From positions 62,001 to 126,000 of the forward strand of contig NZ_WWGX01000071.1 in NCBI RefSeq assembly GCF_009862265.1: a stretch of DNA of 64,000 nt, written 5' to 3'. Under the pieces are notes generated by a model. That model saw only the letters and a program-made list of their open reading frames with translations. It ran no database searches and was not told the origin of the DNA. Origin of the DNA: Streptomyces sp. SID8352. GTDB taxonomy: Bacteria; Actinomycetota; Actinomycetes; Streptomycetales; Streptomycetaceae. Shown piece by piece: positions 50,394 through 61,332 of this stretch; the stretch's first letter is position 1, and each line of letters starts with the position of its first letter. The translations under genes were made by a program, and so were the position numbers.

Positions 50394-51635
50394 ATGTCGG
50401 TCACCCACGAGGTCCCCCCGGCCACCACCCTGCGGGAGCGGGACCCCGAGCTGGCGGAGATCCTGCTGGCAGAGAAGCGGCGGCAGGAGACCACGCTCCA
50501 GCTCACCGCCGCCGAGAACTTCACCCCGCCCGCCGTGCTGGCCGCCCTGGCCTCCCCGCTCGTCAACAAGTACGCCGAGGGCTACCCCGGGGCCCGGCAC
50601 CACGGCGGCTGCGAGATCGTCGACACCGCCGAGCGGCTCGCCGTGGAGCGGGCCCGTAGCCTCTTCGGCGCCGGGCACGCCAACGTGCAGCCGCACTCCG
50701 GCTCCTCCGCCGTCCTCGCCGCCTACGCGGCACTGCTGCGGCCGGGCGACACCGTCCTCGCGATGGGCCTGGAGCACGGCGGCCACCTCACCCACGGCTC
50801 GCCCGCCAACTTCTCCGGCCGCTGGTTCCGCTTCATCGGCTACGGCGTGGACGCGGAGACCGGGCTGATCGACCACGACCAGGTGCGGGCGCTGGCCCGG
50901 GTGCACCGGCCGAAGGCGATCGTCTGCGGCTCCATCGCCTATCCCCGCCACATCGACCACGCCTTCTTCCGGGAGGTCGCCGACGACGCGGGCGCGTACC
51001 TGATCGCGGACGCCGCGCATCCGATCGGCCTGGTCGCCGGGGGAGCGGCGCCCAGCCCGGTGCCGTACGCGGACGTGGTCTGCGCCACCACCCACAAGGT
51101 GCTGCGCGGGCCGCGCGGCGGCATGCTCCTGTGCCGGGCCGAGCTGGCCGGGCGGATCGACCGGGCGGTGTTCCCGTTCACCCAGGGCGGGGCGCAGATG
51201 AACGCCGTCGCCGCCAAGGCGGTGGCCCTCGCCGAGGCGGCGACCGGGGCCCACGCCGCTTACGCCCACCAGGTGGTCGCCAACGCCCGCACGCTCGCGG
51301 CCGCCCTGGCCGACGAGGGGCTGGCGGTGATCACCGGCGGCACCGACACCCATCTGATCACCGTCGACCCAGGTCCGCTCGGTACCGACGGCAGGACGGC
51401 GCGGGGGCGGCTGGCGGCGGCCGGGATGGTGCTGGACTGCTGCCCGCTGCCGCACGGCGACGGCCGGGGGCTGCGGCTGGGCACGGCGGCGACGACCACG
51501 CAGGGCATGGGGGAGCGGGAGATGCGGGTGGTGGCCACGCTGCTCGCCGGGGTGGTGCGGGGTGCGGTGGACCCGGCGGCGGCGCGGGCGGACGTGCGGG
51601 AACTGACCGCGGAGTTCCCGCCGTATCCGGCCTGA
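50394..51635 (+). CDS. glyA: Serine hydroxymethyltransferase family protein
   Basis: 413 residues. A PLP enzyme interconverting serine and glycine with tetrahydrofolate. Motifs: TLQLTAAENFTPPAVL, NKYAEGYPGARHHGGCE, VQPHSGSSAV, the PLP lysine in ATTHKVLRGPRGGM near residue 240, and LGTAATTTQGM. It is a second-type GlyA, as streptomycetes often have two; the second may be specialised. ATG at 50394 follows CGGAGCGCCCC. Its leader is unusually structured. Confidence 0.93.
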   Translation: MSVTHEVPPATTLRERDPELAEILLAEKRRQETTLQLTAAENFTPPAVLAALASPLVNKYAEGYPGARHHGGCEIVDTAERLAVERARSLFGAGHANVQPHSGSSAVLAAYAALLRPGDTVLAMGLEHGGHLTHGSPANFSGRWFRFIGYGVDAETGLIDHDQVRALARVHRPKAIVCGSIAYPRHIDHAFFREVADDAGAYLIADAAHPIGLVAGGAAPSPVPYADVVCATTHKVLRGPRGGMLLCRAELAGRIDRAVFPFTQGGAQMNAVAAKAVALAEAATGAHAAYAHQVVANARTLAAALADEGLAVITGGTDTHLITVDPGPLGTDGRTARGRLAAAGMVLDCCPLPHGDGRGLRLGTAATTTQGMGEREMRVVATLLAGVVRGAVDPAAARADVRELTAEFPPYPA

Positions 51636-51764
51636 TCCGGGGTGGGCGCGGCGGGTGGACCGGTTGTCGTGCAACCATCGTCGATACCCGGAAGTCCTCA
51701 TACGTATGCGTGCCTCGCTAGGGTGTGAGGCTGGGAATGGCCAGCGAGACCTGTGGGGAAGCCC

Positions 51765-53075
51765 GTGCGTGAATACCTGCTGACGCTCTGCATCACGGCC
51801 GCGGTCACGTATCTGCTGACCGGACCGGTGCGGAAGTTCGCGATCGTGGCGGGTGCCATGCCGGAGATCCGGGCGCGCGACGTGCACCGGGAGCCGACGC
51901 CGCGGCTCGGCGGGATCGCGATGTTCTTCGGGCTGTGCGCGGGTCTGCTGGTCGCCGACAACCTCACCAACCTCCACGAGGTCTTCGAGAAGTCCAACGA
52001 GCCGCGGGCCCTGCTCTCCGGCGCCGCGCTGATCTGGCTGATCGGCGTCCTGGACGACAAGTTCGAGATCGACGCCCTGATCAAGCTGGGCGGCCAGATG
52101 ATCGCCGCCGGTGTGATGGTGGTGCAGGGCCTGACGATCCTGTGGATCCCGGTGCCCAGCGTGGGCAACGTGGCGCTGACCCAGTGGCAGGGCACCCTGC
52201 TGACGGTGGCGCTGGTCGTGATCACCATCAACGCGGTCAACTTCGTGGACGGCCTGGACGGGCTGGCGGCCGGCATGGTCTGCATCGCCGCCGCCGCGTT
52301 CTTCATGTACGCCTACCGGATCTGGTACTCGTACGGCATCGAGGCGGCGGCCCCGGCCACCCTGTTCGCGTCGGTGCTGATGGGCATGTGCCTGGGCTTC
52401 CTGCCGCACAACATGCACCCGGCGCGGATCTTCATGGGCGACTCGGGCTCGATGCTGATCGGCCTGGTGCTGGCGGCCGGGGCGATCTCGGTGACCGGGC
52501 AGGTCGACCCGGACGCGATGCAGCTCTTCTCCGGCTCGGAGCGCAGCGCGGTGCACCAGATGGTGCCGGTGTACATCCCGCTGCTGATGCCGCTGACGAT
52601 CATCGCCATCCCGGCCGCCGACCTGATCCTGGCCATCGTGCGGCGCACCTGGCGCGGCCAGTCGCCGTTCGCGGCGGACCGGGGGCACCTGCACCACCGG
52701 CTGCTGGAGATCGGCCACTCGCACAGCCGGGCGGTGCTGATCATGTACTTCTTCTCGGCGCTGATCGGCTTCGGGGCGCTCGCCTACTCGGTCAACTCGG
52801 CGTCCATGTGGATCGTGCTGGGCGTCGTCTTCCTCAGCGCCGTCGGCCTGGTGCTGCTCCTGCTGCCCCGCTTCACCCCGCGCGCCCCGCGCTGGGCCGA
52901 GGGGTTCCTGCCGCCCCGCTACCGGCGCCGCCGCGCGGTGCCCGCGGCGGCGGGAGGGGCGTCCGGGGCGGGCCCGGAGGGTGCCGGGGAGGCCGGCGCG
53001 GAGGAGCGCGTTCCGGTGGCGGCGGGGACGGCCAACGGTGCGACGGCCCTGGGGGCCCGGTCCCGCACAAGGTAA
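51765..53075 (+). CDS. TagO/WecA-type undecaprenyl-phosphate GlcNAc/MurNAc-like phosphotransferase
   Basis: 436 residues, a polytopic membrane glycosyltransferase of the MraY/WecA family that puts a sugar phosphate on the lipid carrier and starts wall polymer synthesis. Family signatures: HREPTPRLGGIAMFFG, VLDDKFEIDALIKL, NFVDGLDGLAAGM (metal site), FMGDSGSMLIGLVLAAG and the FAADRGHLHHRLLE loop. About eleven hydrophobic helices are visible. The tail is Ala/Gly/Glu-rich. GTG at 51765 (REYLLTLC) is preferred; a GTG at 51753 would add four residues. TAGGGT at 51719-51724 is a candidate -10. It precedes the ATP synthase operon. Confidence 0.93.
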   Translation: MREYLLTLCITAAVTYLLTGPVRKFAIVAGAMPEIRARDVHREPTPRLGGIAMFFGLCAGLLVADNLTNLHEVFEKSNEPRALLSGAALIWLIGVLDDKFEIDALIKLGGQMIAAGVMVVQGLTILWIPVPSVGNVALTQWQGTLLTVALVVITINAVNFVDGLDGLAAGMVCIAAAAFFMYAYRIWYSYGIEAAAPATLFASVLMGMCLGFLPHNMHPARIFMGDSGSMLIGLVLAAGAISVTGQVDPDAMQLFSGSERSAVHQMVPVYIPLLMPLTIIAIPAADLILAIVRRTWRGQSPFAADRGHLHHRLLEIGHSHSRAVLIMYFFSALIGFGALAYSVNSASMWIVLGVVFLSAVGLVLLLLPRFTPRAPRWAEGFLPPRYRRRRAVPAAAGGASGAGPEGAGEAGAEERVPVAAGTANGATALGARSRTR

Positions 53076-53364
53076 GAATCTGACGAGAGCATTGCCAATC
53101 CGTGGGAGAGCGAACTCCCGCAATATCAGACAATTCGGTTCAGTAATTGCCCAAACGCGCGCCGTCACTCTCATGTGTGACCGCAAGCACACGGACAGGT
53201 AAAGACCTCATCAAATAGTTTGTGATACGGTTCACGAGAACCCCCCGGATGGCGCTGATGGCCCGCAATGCGACGGTCCCTCGGCGTGAGGGCCTCGCTC
53301 GTCCCGGGACTACGCTCGTCCATGACGACACCCTGCCCCCTGTTGAAAAAGCGGAGTTGCCGCC
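53076..53364. promoter_or_regulatory. Upstream region of the ATP synthase operon
   Basis: 289 bp, locally AT-rich (ATATCAGACAATTCGG, TCATCAAATAGTTTGTGATACG at 53210-53231). The AT-rich stretch should hold the main promoter, with a candidate -10 around GATACG, and a second TACGCT at 53311-53316. GGAG stands eight bases before the atpI ATG. Confidence 0.5.
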
Positions 53365-53802
53365 ATGCCGCCGTCCAATGACGTCCGCATCCTGCTTCAG
53401 GCCGCCGTGCCCACGGCTGCCGTCGGCGCCGTAGCCGCCGTCGTCAGCGGCGTGGTGGCCGGCGGCAAGGGCGCGGTCGGGGCCCTGGTCGGGACCCTGG
53501 TGGTGATCCTCTTCATGGGGCTCGGCCTCCACATCCTCCAGCGGACCGCCCGATCGCTTCCGCACCTCTTCCAGGCCATGGGCCTGATGCTCTACGCGGC
53601 GCAGATCCTTCTGCTGTTCGTCTTCGTCGCCGTGTTCAAGAACACCACGCTGTTCAATCCCCGGGCCTTCGCGCTCACCCTGGTCGCCGGCACCCTCGTG
53701 TGGATCGCCGCCCAGACGCGGGCGCACATGAAGTCGAAGATTCTTTACGTCGAACCCGAACCTTCGGGCGAAAAGCCCGAAAAGACGGGCCGCTCGTCGT
53801 GA
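53365..53802 (+). CDS. atpI: ATP synthase protein I (AtpI)
   Basis: 145 residues with about four hydrophobic helices (AVGAVAAVVSGVVAGG, GALVGTLVVILFMGLG, LMLYAAQILLLFVFVAVF, ALTLVAGTLVWIAAQ), the usual layout of AtpI, which helps assemble the c-ring. It starts the operon atpI-B-E-F-H-A-G-D-C. The tail is charged (Glu/Lys/Pro). Confidence 0.88.
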   Translation: MPPSNDVRILLQAAVPTAAVGAVAAVVSGVVAGGKGAVGALVGTLVVILFMGLGLHILQRTARSLPHLFQAMGLMLYAAQILLLFVFVAVFKNTTLFNPRAFALTLVAGTLVWIAAQTRAHMKSKILYVEPEPSGEKPEKTGRSS

Positions 53803-54027
53803 GGGGTAGGGCCGGGATAAAGAGGCATGAGAGATCCTGCTATCGTCCGGTGCCAACTGCGGCATCGCGGGCGCGGGTATCCGAGCTGACATCTGCTCGA
53901 TCGCGAGGCGAGATGCCCCACAGCAGCCCCCACATCCGTAACACCAGTCCCGTGCCGAACAGCGGCAGCGCGCCGCGCCGACACAACGAGGTTGTCGTAC
54001 CCATGCGCCACGATGAAGGAGCCCGCG

Positions 54028-54852
54028 GTGAGTGCTGACCCGACGCAGGTGCTCGCCTTCGAGACCGACTGCCACATTTTCGACGGATGTGGCTTCCCGG
54101 CTCCCGGCCTGCACTCGTTCCTCTTCGAGCCGCTCTGGGGCAACGCAGACGGCAACGGCATGTACTTCAACAAGCCGATGCTGCTGGCCCTGCTCGGGTC
54201 CGTTCTCGTGGTGGGCTTCTTCTGGGCCGCGTTCCGGAAGCCCACCATGGTCCCCGGCAAGCTCCAGATGGTCGCCGAGGCCGGCTACGACTTCGTGCGC
54301 CGCGGCATCGTCTACGAGACGATCGGCAAGAAGGACGGCGAGAAGTACGTACCTCTCGCCGTCTCCCTGTTCTTCTTCGTCTGGATGATGAACGTCTGGT
54401 CCATCATCCCGATCGCGGCCTTCCCGGTGACGTCGATCATCGCCTACCCGATGGTCCTGGCGCTCATCGTCTACATCACCTGGGTCGCGCTCACCTTCAA
54501 GAAGCACGGCTTCGTCGGGTTCTTCAAGAACGTGACGGGCTACGACAAGACGCTCGGCCCGGTGCTGCCGCTCTCCATGACGATCGAGTTCTTCTCGAAC
54601 CTCCTGGTCCGGCCCTTCACCCACGCCGTCCGGCTGTTCGCGAACATGTTCGCCGGTCACACCCTGCTGCTGCTGTTCACCATCGCCACCTGGTACATGC
54701 TGAACGGCATCGGCATCGCCTACGCCGGCGTCTCCTTCGTGATGGTCCTCGTCATGACCATCTTCGAGGTCTTCATCCAGGCTGTTCAGGCGTATGTGTT
54801 CGTGCTTCTGACCTGCAGCTACATCCAGGGCGCGCTCGCCGAGCACCACTGA
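54028..54852 (+). CDS. atpB: ATP synthase F0 subunit a
   Basis: 274 residues. Membrane subunit that, with the c-ring, forms the proton half-channels. The essential Arg is in FTHAVRLFANMFAGHTLLL near residue 202, and the last helices end in TCSYIQGALAEHH. The GTG at 54028 has GAAGGAG seven bases upstream; an ATG at 54013 would add five residues. The 225-bp gap after atpI contains a possible -10 (TATCGT, 53840-53845). Confidence 0.96.
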   Translation: MSADPTQVLAFETDCHIFDGCGFPAPGLHSFLFEPLWGNADGNGMYFNKPMLLALLGSVLVVGFFWAAFRKPTMVPGKLQMVAEAGYDFVRRGIVYETIGKKDGEKYVPLAVSLFFFVWMMNVWSIIPIAAFPVTSIIAYPMVLALIVYITWVALTFKKHGFVGFFKNVTGYDKTLGPVLPLSMTIEFFSNLLVRPFTHAVRLFANMFAGHTLLLLFTIATWYMLNGIGIAYAGVSFVMVLVMTIFEVFIQAVQAYVFVLLTCSYIQGALAEHH

Positions 54853-54921
54853 GCGCCCACCCCGCCCGCAATCGTCCGGTGGCCAACCCCCACCGGTCCG
54901 TAAAGAGAAGGAAGAACTGGC

Positions 54922-55143
54922 ATGTCTACCCTTGCTGCTGTCACCGGTGACCTCGGTTCCGTCGGTTACGGTCTCGCGGCCATCGGCCCCGGCGTCGGTA
55001 TCGGCATCATCTTCGGCAACGGCACCCAGGCCCTCGCCCGCCAGCCCGAGGCCGCCGGTCTGATCCGCTCCAACCAGATCCTGGGCTTCGCGTTCTGTGA
55101 GGCGCTCGCCCTCATCGGCCTCGTCATGCCCTTCGTCTACTAA
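54922..55143 (+). CDS. atpE: ATP synthase F0 subunit c
   Basis: 73 residues, a two-helix hairpin that forms the proton-driven ring. The loop has ARQPEA, and the ion-binding Glu is in FCEALALIGLV, near residue 61, fitting a proton-translocating ring. GAAGGAAGAACTGGC precedes the ATG. Confidence 0.97.
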   Translation: MSTLAAVTGDLGSVGYGLAAIGPGVGIGIIFGNGTQALARQPEAAGLIRSNQILGFAFCEALALIGLVMPFVY

Positions 55144-55183
55144 GACGGCCTGACGACCGACCCTTTCGACGAAAGGCACTGAT

Positions 55184-55744
55184 GTGAACTCCGCCCTGGT
55201 TTTCCTGGCGGCTGACGGCGAGAAGGAGAACCCTCTCATTCCGCCGTGGCCGGAGATCGTCATCGGCCTCATCGCTTTCGTCATCGTCTTCGGTTTCCTC
55301 GCCAAGAAGCTCCTCCCGACCATCAACAAGGTCCTGGAAGAGCGCCGCGAGGCCATCGAGGGCGGTATCGAGAAGGCCGAGGCCGCGCAGACCGAGGCCC
55401 AGAGCGTCCTTGAGCAGTACAAGGCCCAGCTCGCCGAGGCCCGGCACGAGGCCGCGCGCCTGCGCCAGGAGGCGCAGGAGCAGGGCGCCACGCTCATCGC
55501 CGAGATGCGCGCGGAAGGCCAGCGGCAGCGTGAGGAGATCATCGCCGCCGGTCACGCCCAGATCGAGGCCGACCGCAAGGCCGCGGCGTCCGCGCTGCGC
55601 CAGGACGTCGGCTCGCTGGCCACCGAGCTGGCCGGCAAGCTCGTCGGCGAGTCCCTGGAGGACCACGCCCGGCAGTCCCGCGTGATCGACCGCTTCCTCG
55701 ACGAGCTGGACGACAAGGCCACGACGGCAGAGGCGACCCGGTGA
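55184..55744 (+). CDS. atpF: ATP synthase F0 subunit b
   Basis: 186 residues: one N-terminal membrane helix (EIVIGLIAFVIVFGFLAKKL) followed by a long charged coiled coil that forms the peripheral stalk. The GTG at 55184 is used, with GAAAGG upstream. The ATG at 55182 is out of frame and runs straight into TGA. Its stop overlaps the atpH GTG (GTGA). Confidence 0.95.
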   Translation: MNSALVFLAADGEKENPLIPPWPEIVIGLIAFVIVFGFLAKKLLPTINKVLEERREAIEGGIEKAEAAQTEAQSVLEQYKAQLAEARHEAARLRQEAQEQGATLIAEMRAEGQRQREEIIAAGHAQIEADRKAAASALRQDVGSLATELAGKLVGESLEDHARQSRVIDRFLDELDDKATTAEATR

Positions 55745-56565
55745 GTGGGATGCACGGAGCGAGCCGCGAGGCTCTGGCCGCCGCCCGGGAGCGCCTCGAC
55801 GCGCTGACGGACTCCACCTCGGTGGACCCCGGCACGCTCGCCGACGAGCTGGCCGCCGTCACCGCGCTGCTCGACCGCGAGGTGTCGCTGCGTCGGGTCC
55901 TGACCGACCCGGCGCAGGGCGGCGAGGCCAAGGCCGAGCTGGTCCAGCGGCTCCTCTCGGGGCAGGTCGGCGGCGCGACCGTCGACCTGGTCTCCGGCAC
56001 GGTGCGCTCCCGCTGGTCGCAGTCACGCGACCTGGTGGACGCGCTGGAGGAGCTGGCGAACACCGCCGACCTCACCGCCGCGCAGAAGACGGGCCGTCTC
56101 GACGGCGTGGAGGACGAGCTGTTCCGGTTCGGCCGGATCGTCGCCTCCAGCACCGAGTTGCGCGCCGCGCTCACCAACCGGTCGGCCGGTGCCGCCGCCA
56201 AGAGCGAGCTGCTGCGCAGCCTGCTCGGCGGACGCGCGGACGCCACCACGGAGCGTCTGGTGACGCGCCTGGTGACCGCCCCGCGGGGACGTAGCCTGGA
56301 AGCGGGACTCGAGTCCCTGTCCCGGCTCGCCGCCGACCGCCGGGACCGCATGGTCGCCGTCGTCACCTCGGCGGTGCCCCTGAGCGACGGGCAGAGGGAG
56401 CGCCTGGGCGCCGCCCTCGCCAAGCTCTACGGGCGCCGGATGCACCTCAACCTCGACGTGGACCCCGAGGTCCTCGGCGGAATCCGGGTGCAGGTCGGTG
56501 ACGAGGTCATCAACGGCTCCATCGCGGACCGTCTCGAGGACGCCGGCCGCCGCCTGGCGGGCTAG
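55741..56565 (+). CDS. atpH: ATP synthase F1 subunit delta
   Basis: 274 residues, longer than the ~180 of E. coli because actinobacterial delta has an N-terminal extension. The C-terminal OSCP-like part ends LNLDVDPEVLGGIRVQVGDEVINGSIADRL. It joins the peripheral stalk to the alpha subunits. The GTG overlaps the atpF stop by 4 bp. Confidence 0.93.
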   Translation: MSGMHGASREALAAARERLDALTDSTSVDPGTLADELAAVTALLDREVSLRRVLTDPAQGGEAKAELVQRLLSGQVGGATVDLVSGTVRSRWSQSRDLVDALEELANTADLTAAQKTGRLDGVEDELFRFGRIVASSTELRAALTNRSAGAAAKSELLRSLLGGRADATTERLVTRLVTAPRGRSLEAGLESLSRLAADRRDRMVAVVTSAVPLSDGQRERLGAALAKLYGRRMHLNLDVDPEVLGGIRVQVGDEVINGSIADRLEDAGRRLAG

Positions 56566-56717
56566 CGCCCCCGCGCGGCAGCACAACAAGCAGTAGGTAC
56601 TTACGACGGCCCTGGTTGGGCCGTGCAGAGGATTCACCTCTTATTGGGGGGAGTCCCGAAACGTGGAATACCCCCCAAGTGAAACTTCGGGCCCAACAAG
56701 GAGAGCAGGGAACTCAG

Positions 56718-58307
56718 ATGGCGGAGCTCACGATCCGGCCGGAGGAGATCCGGGATGCGCTGGAGAACTTCGTCCAGTCGTACAAGCCGGACGCGGCCTC
56801 GCGCGAGGAGGTCGGTACGGTCACCCTTGCCGGCGACGGCATCGCCAAGGTGGAGGGTCTTCCCTCGGCCATGGCCAATGAGCTGCTGAAGTTCGAGGAC
56901 GGCACCCTCGGCCTCGCCCTCAACCTCGAGGAGCGCGAGATCGGTGCCATCGTCCTCGGTGAGTTCAGCGGCGTCGAGGAGGGGCAGCCGGTCACCCGTA
57001 CCGGCGAGGTCCTGTCGGTCGCGGTGGGCGAGGGTTACCTCGGCCGCGTCGTCGACCCCCTCGGCAACCCGATCGACGGCCTCGGCGAGATCGAGACGGA
57101 GGGCCGCCGCGCCCTCGAACTGCAGGCCCCCACGGTCATGCAGCGCAAGTCGGTGCACGAGCCGATGGAGACGGGCTACAAGGCCGTCGACGCCATGACC
57201 CCGATCGGCCGCGGCCAGCGCCAGCTGGTCATCGGCGACCGCCAGACCGGCAAGACCGCCCTGGCCGTCGACACGATCATCAACCAGCGCGACAACTGGC
57301 GCACCGGCGACCCGAACAAGCAGGTCCGCTGCATCTACGTCGCCATCGGCCAGAAGGGCTCCACCATCGCGTCGGTCCGCCGCGCGCTGGAGGAGAACGG
57401 CGCGCTGGAGTACACGACCATCGTGGCCGCCCCGGCGTCCGACCCGGCCGGCTTCAAGTACCTGGCCCCCTACACCGGCTCGGCCATCGGCCAGCACTGG
57501 ATGTACGAGGGCAAGCACGTCCTGATCGTCTTCGACGACCTGTCGAAGCAGGCCGACGCCTACCGCGCCGTGTCGCTGCTGCTGCGCCGCCCGCCGGGCC
57601 GCGAGGCCTACCCCGGCGACGTCTTCTACCTGCACTCCCGGCTGCTGGAGCGCTGCGCCAAGCTCTCCGACGAGATGGGCCGCGGTTCGATGACCGGTCT
57701 GCCGATCGTCGAGACGAAGGCCAACGACGTCTCGGCGTTCATCCCGACCAACGTCATCTCCATCACCGACGGCCAGTGCTTCCTGGAGTCCGACCTGTTC
57801 AACGCCGGCCAGCGCCCGGCCCTGAACGTCGGCATCTCGGTCTCCCGCGTCGGTGGCTCCGCCCAGCACAAGGCCATGAAGCAGGTCTCCGGCCGACTGC
57901 GCGTGGACCTCGCCCAGTTCCGTGAGCTGGAGGCGTTCGCCGCCTTCGGTTCCGACCTGGACGCCGCGTCCAAGTCCCAGCTGGAGCGCGGTCAGCGCAT
58001 GGTCGAGCTGCTGAAGCAGGACCAGTACCAGCCGATGGCCACCGAGGACCAGGTCGTCTCCGTCTGGGCCGGCACCACCGGCAAGATGGACGACGTGCCG
58101 GTCGCGGACATCCGCCGCTTCGAGAAGGAGCTGCTGGAGCACCTGCACCGCCAGGAGCAGGGCCTCATGACCTCCATCCGCGAGGGCGGCAAGATGTCGG
58201 ACGACACCCTGGGGGCCGTCGCCGAGGCCATCGCCGCGTTCAAGAAGCAGTTCGAGACCTCGGACGGCAAGCTGCTCGGCGAGGACGCCCCGTCCGCCGC
58301 CAAGTGA
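56718..58307 (+). CDS. atpA: ATP synthase F1 subunit alpha
   Basis: 529 residues. Non-catalytic nucleotide-binding subunit. Walker A is GDRQTGKTALAVD near residue 176; the IVFDDLSKQADAYRAVSLLLRRPPGREAYPGD region and the late VGGSAQHKAMKQVSG follow. Length and layout are normal. The 152-bp spacer after atpH contains no separate gene; AAGGAGAGCAGGGAACTCAG precedes the ATG. Confidence 0.97.
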   Translation: MAELTIRPEEIRDALENFVQSYKPDAASREEVGTVTLAGDGIAKVEGLPSAMANELLKFEDGTLGLALNLEEREIGAIVLGEFSGVEEGQPVTRTGEVLSVAVGEGYLGRVVDPLGNPIDGLGEIETEGRRALELQAPTVMQRKSVHEPMETGYKAVDAMTPIGRGQRQLVIGDRQTGKTALAVDTIINQRDNWRTGDPNKQVRCIYVAIGQKGSTIASVRRALEENGALEYTTIVAAPASDPAGFKYLAPYTGSAIGQHWMYEGKHVLIVFDDLSKQADAYRAVSLLLRRPPGREAYPGDVFYLHSRLLERCAKLSDEMGRGSMTGLPIVETKANDVSAFIPTNVISITDGQCFLESDLFNAGQRPALNVGISVSRVGGSAQHKAMKQVSGRLRVDLAQFRELEAFAAFGSDLDAASKSQLERGQRMVELLKQDQYQPMATEDQVVSVWAGTTGKMDDVPVADIRRFEKELLEHLHRQEQGLMTSIREGGKMSDDTLGAVAEAIAAFKKQFETSDGKLLGEDAPSAAK

Positions 58308-58328
58308 CGTAAGGAAGGGACCTGACTC

Positions 58329-59245
58329 ATGGGAGCCCAGCTCCGGGTCTACAAGCGTCGCATCCGATCCGTCACCGCGACCAAGAAGATCACCAAGGCG
58401 ATGGAGATGATCGCCGCCTCGCGCGTCGTCAAGGCGCAGCGCAAGGTGGCGGCCTCCACGCCGTACGCGCAGGAACTGACCCGCGCGGTCACGGCGGTCG
58501 GCACCGGGTCGAACACCAGGCACCCGCTGACCACGGAGGCGGAGAACCCGTCCCGTGCCGCGGTCCTGCTCCTCACGAGCGACCGCGGTCTGGCCGGCGC
58601 CTTCAACTCCAACGCCATCAAGGCCGCGGAGCAGCTCACCACGCGCCTTGAGCGCGAGGGCAAGCAGGTCGACACGTACATCGTCGGCCGGCGCGGCGTC
58701 GCCCACTACAACTTCCGCGAGCGCACGATCTCGGAGTCGTGGACGGGCTTCACCGACGAGCCGGTCTACGGGGACGCCAAGCTGGTCGCGGCCCCGCTGA
58801 TCGAGTCCATCGAGAAGGACACGGCGGACGGCGGGGTGGACGAGCTCCACATCGTCTACACCGAGTTCGTCTCGATGATGACCCAGACGGCGGTCGACGC
58901 CCGGCTGCTGCCGCTGCGTCTCGACGAGGTGGCGACGGAGTCCGGGGCGAAGGGCGAGATCCTTCCGCTCTACGACTTCGAGCCGTCCGGGGAGGACGTC
59001 CTCGACGCCCTGCTGCCGCGCTACGTCGAGAGCCGGATCTACAACGCGCTGCTCCAGTCGGCGGCCTCGAAGCACGCCGCCACGCGGCGCGCGATGAAGT
59101 CGGCCACCGACAACGCGGGCGAGCTGATCAACACGCTCTCCCGCCTTGCCAACGCGGCCCGCCAGGCCGAAATCACCCAGGAAATCAGCGAGATCGTCGG
59201 TGGCGCCAGCGCCCTGGCCGACGCGACCGCGGGGAGTGACAACTA

Positions 59246-59246
<1 letters not shown>
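58329..59246 (+). CDS. atpG: ATP synthase F1 subunit gamma
   Basis: 305 residues. The central stalk: N-terminal helix (LRVYKRRIRSVTATKKITKAM) and C-terminal helix (SATDNAGELINTLSRLANAARQAEITQEI) form the coiled-coil rotor. TAA at 59244-59246 shares a base with the atpD ATG (TAATG), so the two are coupled. Confidence 0.96.
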
Positions 59247-60682
<1,436 letters not shown>

Positions 60683-60720
60683 GCCGTGCGCTCGTCGTGA
60701 GCCCCCCCGGGGCTCGCACC

Positions 60721-60749
60721 GGAGGGGGCGGGCACGTCCCGCCCCCTCC
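60721..60749 (+). terminator. Hairpin between atpD and atpC
   Basis: A perfect 12-bp stem: GGAGGGGGCGGG (60721-60732) with CCCGCCCCCTCC (60738-60749), a 5-nt loop CACGT, then TT. It stands 38 bp after the atpD stop and could reduce or end transcription before atpC. A TAGACT at 60761-60766 might start a separate transcript. Confidence 0.6.
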
Positions 60750-60815
60750 TTCACGCCCATTAGACTTGTAACCAACACCCGGCTCCACGGCCGGGTGGTG
60801 ACCCGAGGAGCCACC

Positions 60816-61190
60816 TTGGCTGCTGAGCTGCACGTCGCGCTGGTCGCGGCCGACCGAGAGGTCTGGTCCGGCGAGGCCACCCTGGTCGTCGCGCGCACCA
60901 CGTCCGGCGACATCGGCGTCATGCCCGGTCACCAGCCGCTGCTCGGTGTGCTGGAGTCGGGCCCGGTGACCATCCGTACGAGCGGGGGAGGGACGGTCGT
61001 CGCCGCGGTGCACGGCGGTTTCATCTCGTTCGCGGACGACAAGCTGTCGCTGCTGGCCGAGATCGCCGAACTGTCGGACGAGATCGATGTCCAGCGTGCG
61101 GAGCGGGCGCTCGAGCGCGCGAAGTCGGAGGCCGACGCCTCCGCCGAGCGTCGTGCGGACGTCCGTCTGCGCGCGGCGGCGGGGCGCTGA
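60816..61190 (+). CDS. atpC: ATP synthase F1 subunit epsilon
   Basis: 124 residues. It regulates rotation. The N-terminal beta-sandwich (LHVALVAADREVWSGEATLVV; GDIGVMPGHQPLLGVL) and the C-terminal helix-turn-helix (QRAERALERAKSEADASAER) are normal. TTG at 60816 is chosen because GAGGAG lies six bases upstream and the domain starts there; an in-frame GTG at 60795 would add seven residues. Confidence 0.95.
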   Translation: MAAELHVALVAADREVWSGEATLVVARTTSGDIGVMPGHQPLLGVLESGPVTIRTSGGGTVVAAVHGGFISFADDKLSLLAEIAELSDEIDVQRAERALERAKSEADASAERRADVRLRAAAGR

Positions 61191-61228
61191 ACCACAGCAC
61201 TGTGCTATAGCGTCGTACCGTGACGTCA

Positions 61229-61295
61229 CTCAGCCGCGGCTGGGACCGGAGCCATCCGGACCCGGCCGCGGCTGAGGCAGATCCGGGTGTTTTTT
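61229..61295 (+). terminator. Terminator of the ATP synthase operon
   Basis: CTCAGCCGCGG (61229-61239) pairs with CCGCGGCTGAG (61266-61276), with a further CTGGG/CCCGG stem inside. A run of six T follows at 61290-61295. It is the natural end of the atp operon, about 40 bp after atpC. Confidence 0.75.
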
Positions 61296-61332
61296 CCGTT
61301 CCGTTACCAATTGGACGAGGAGGTCGGTGCCG

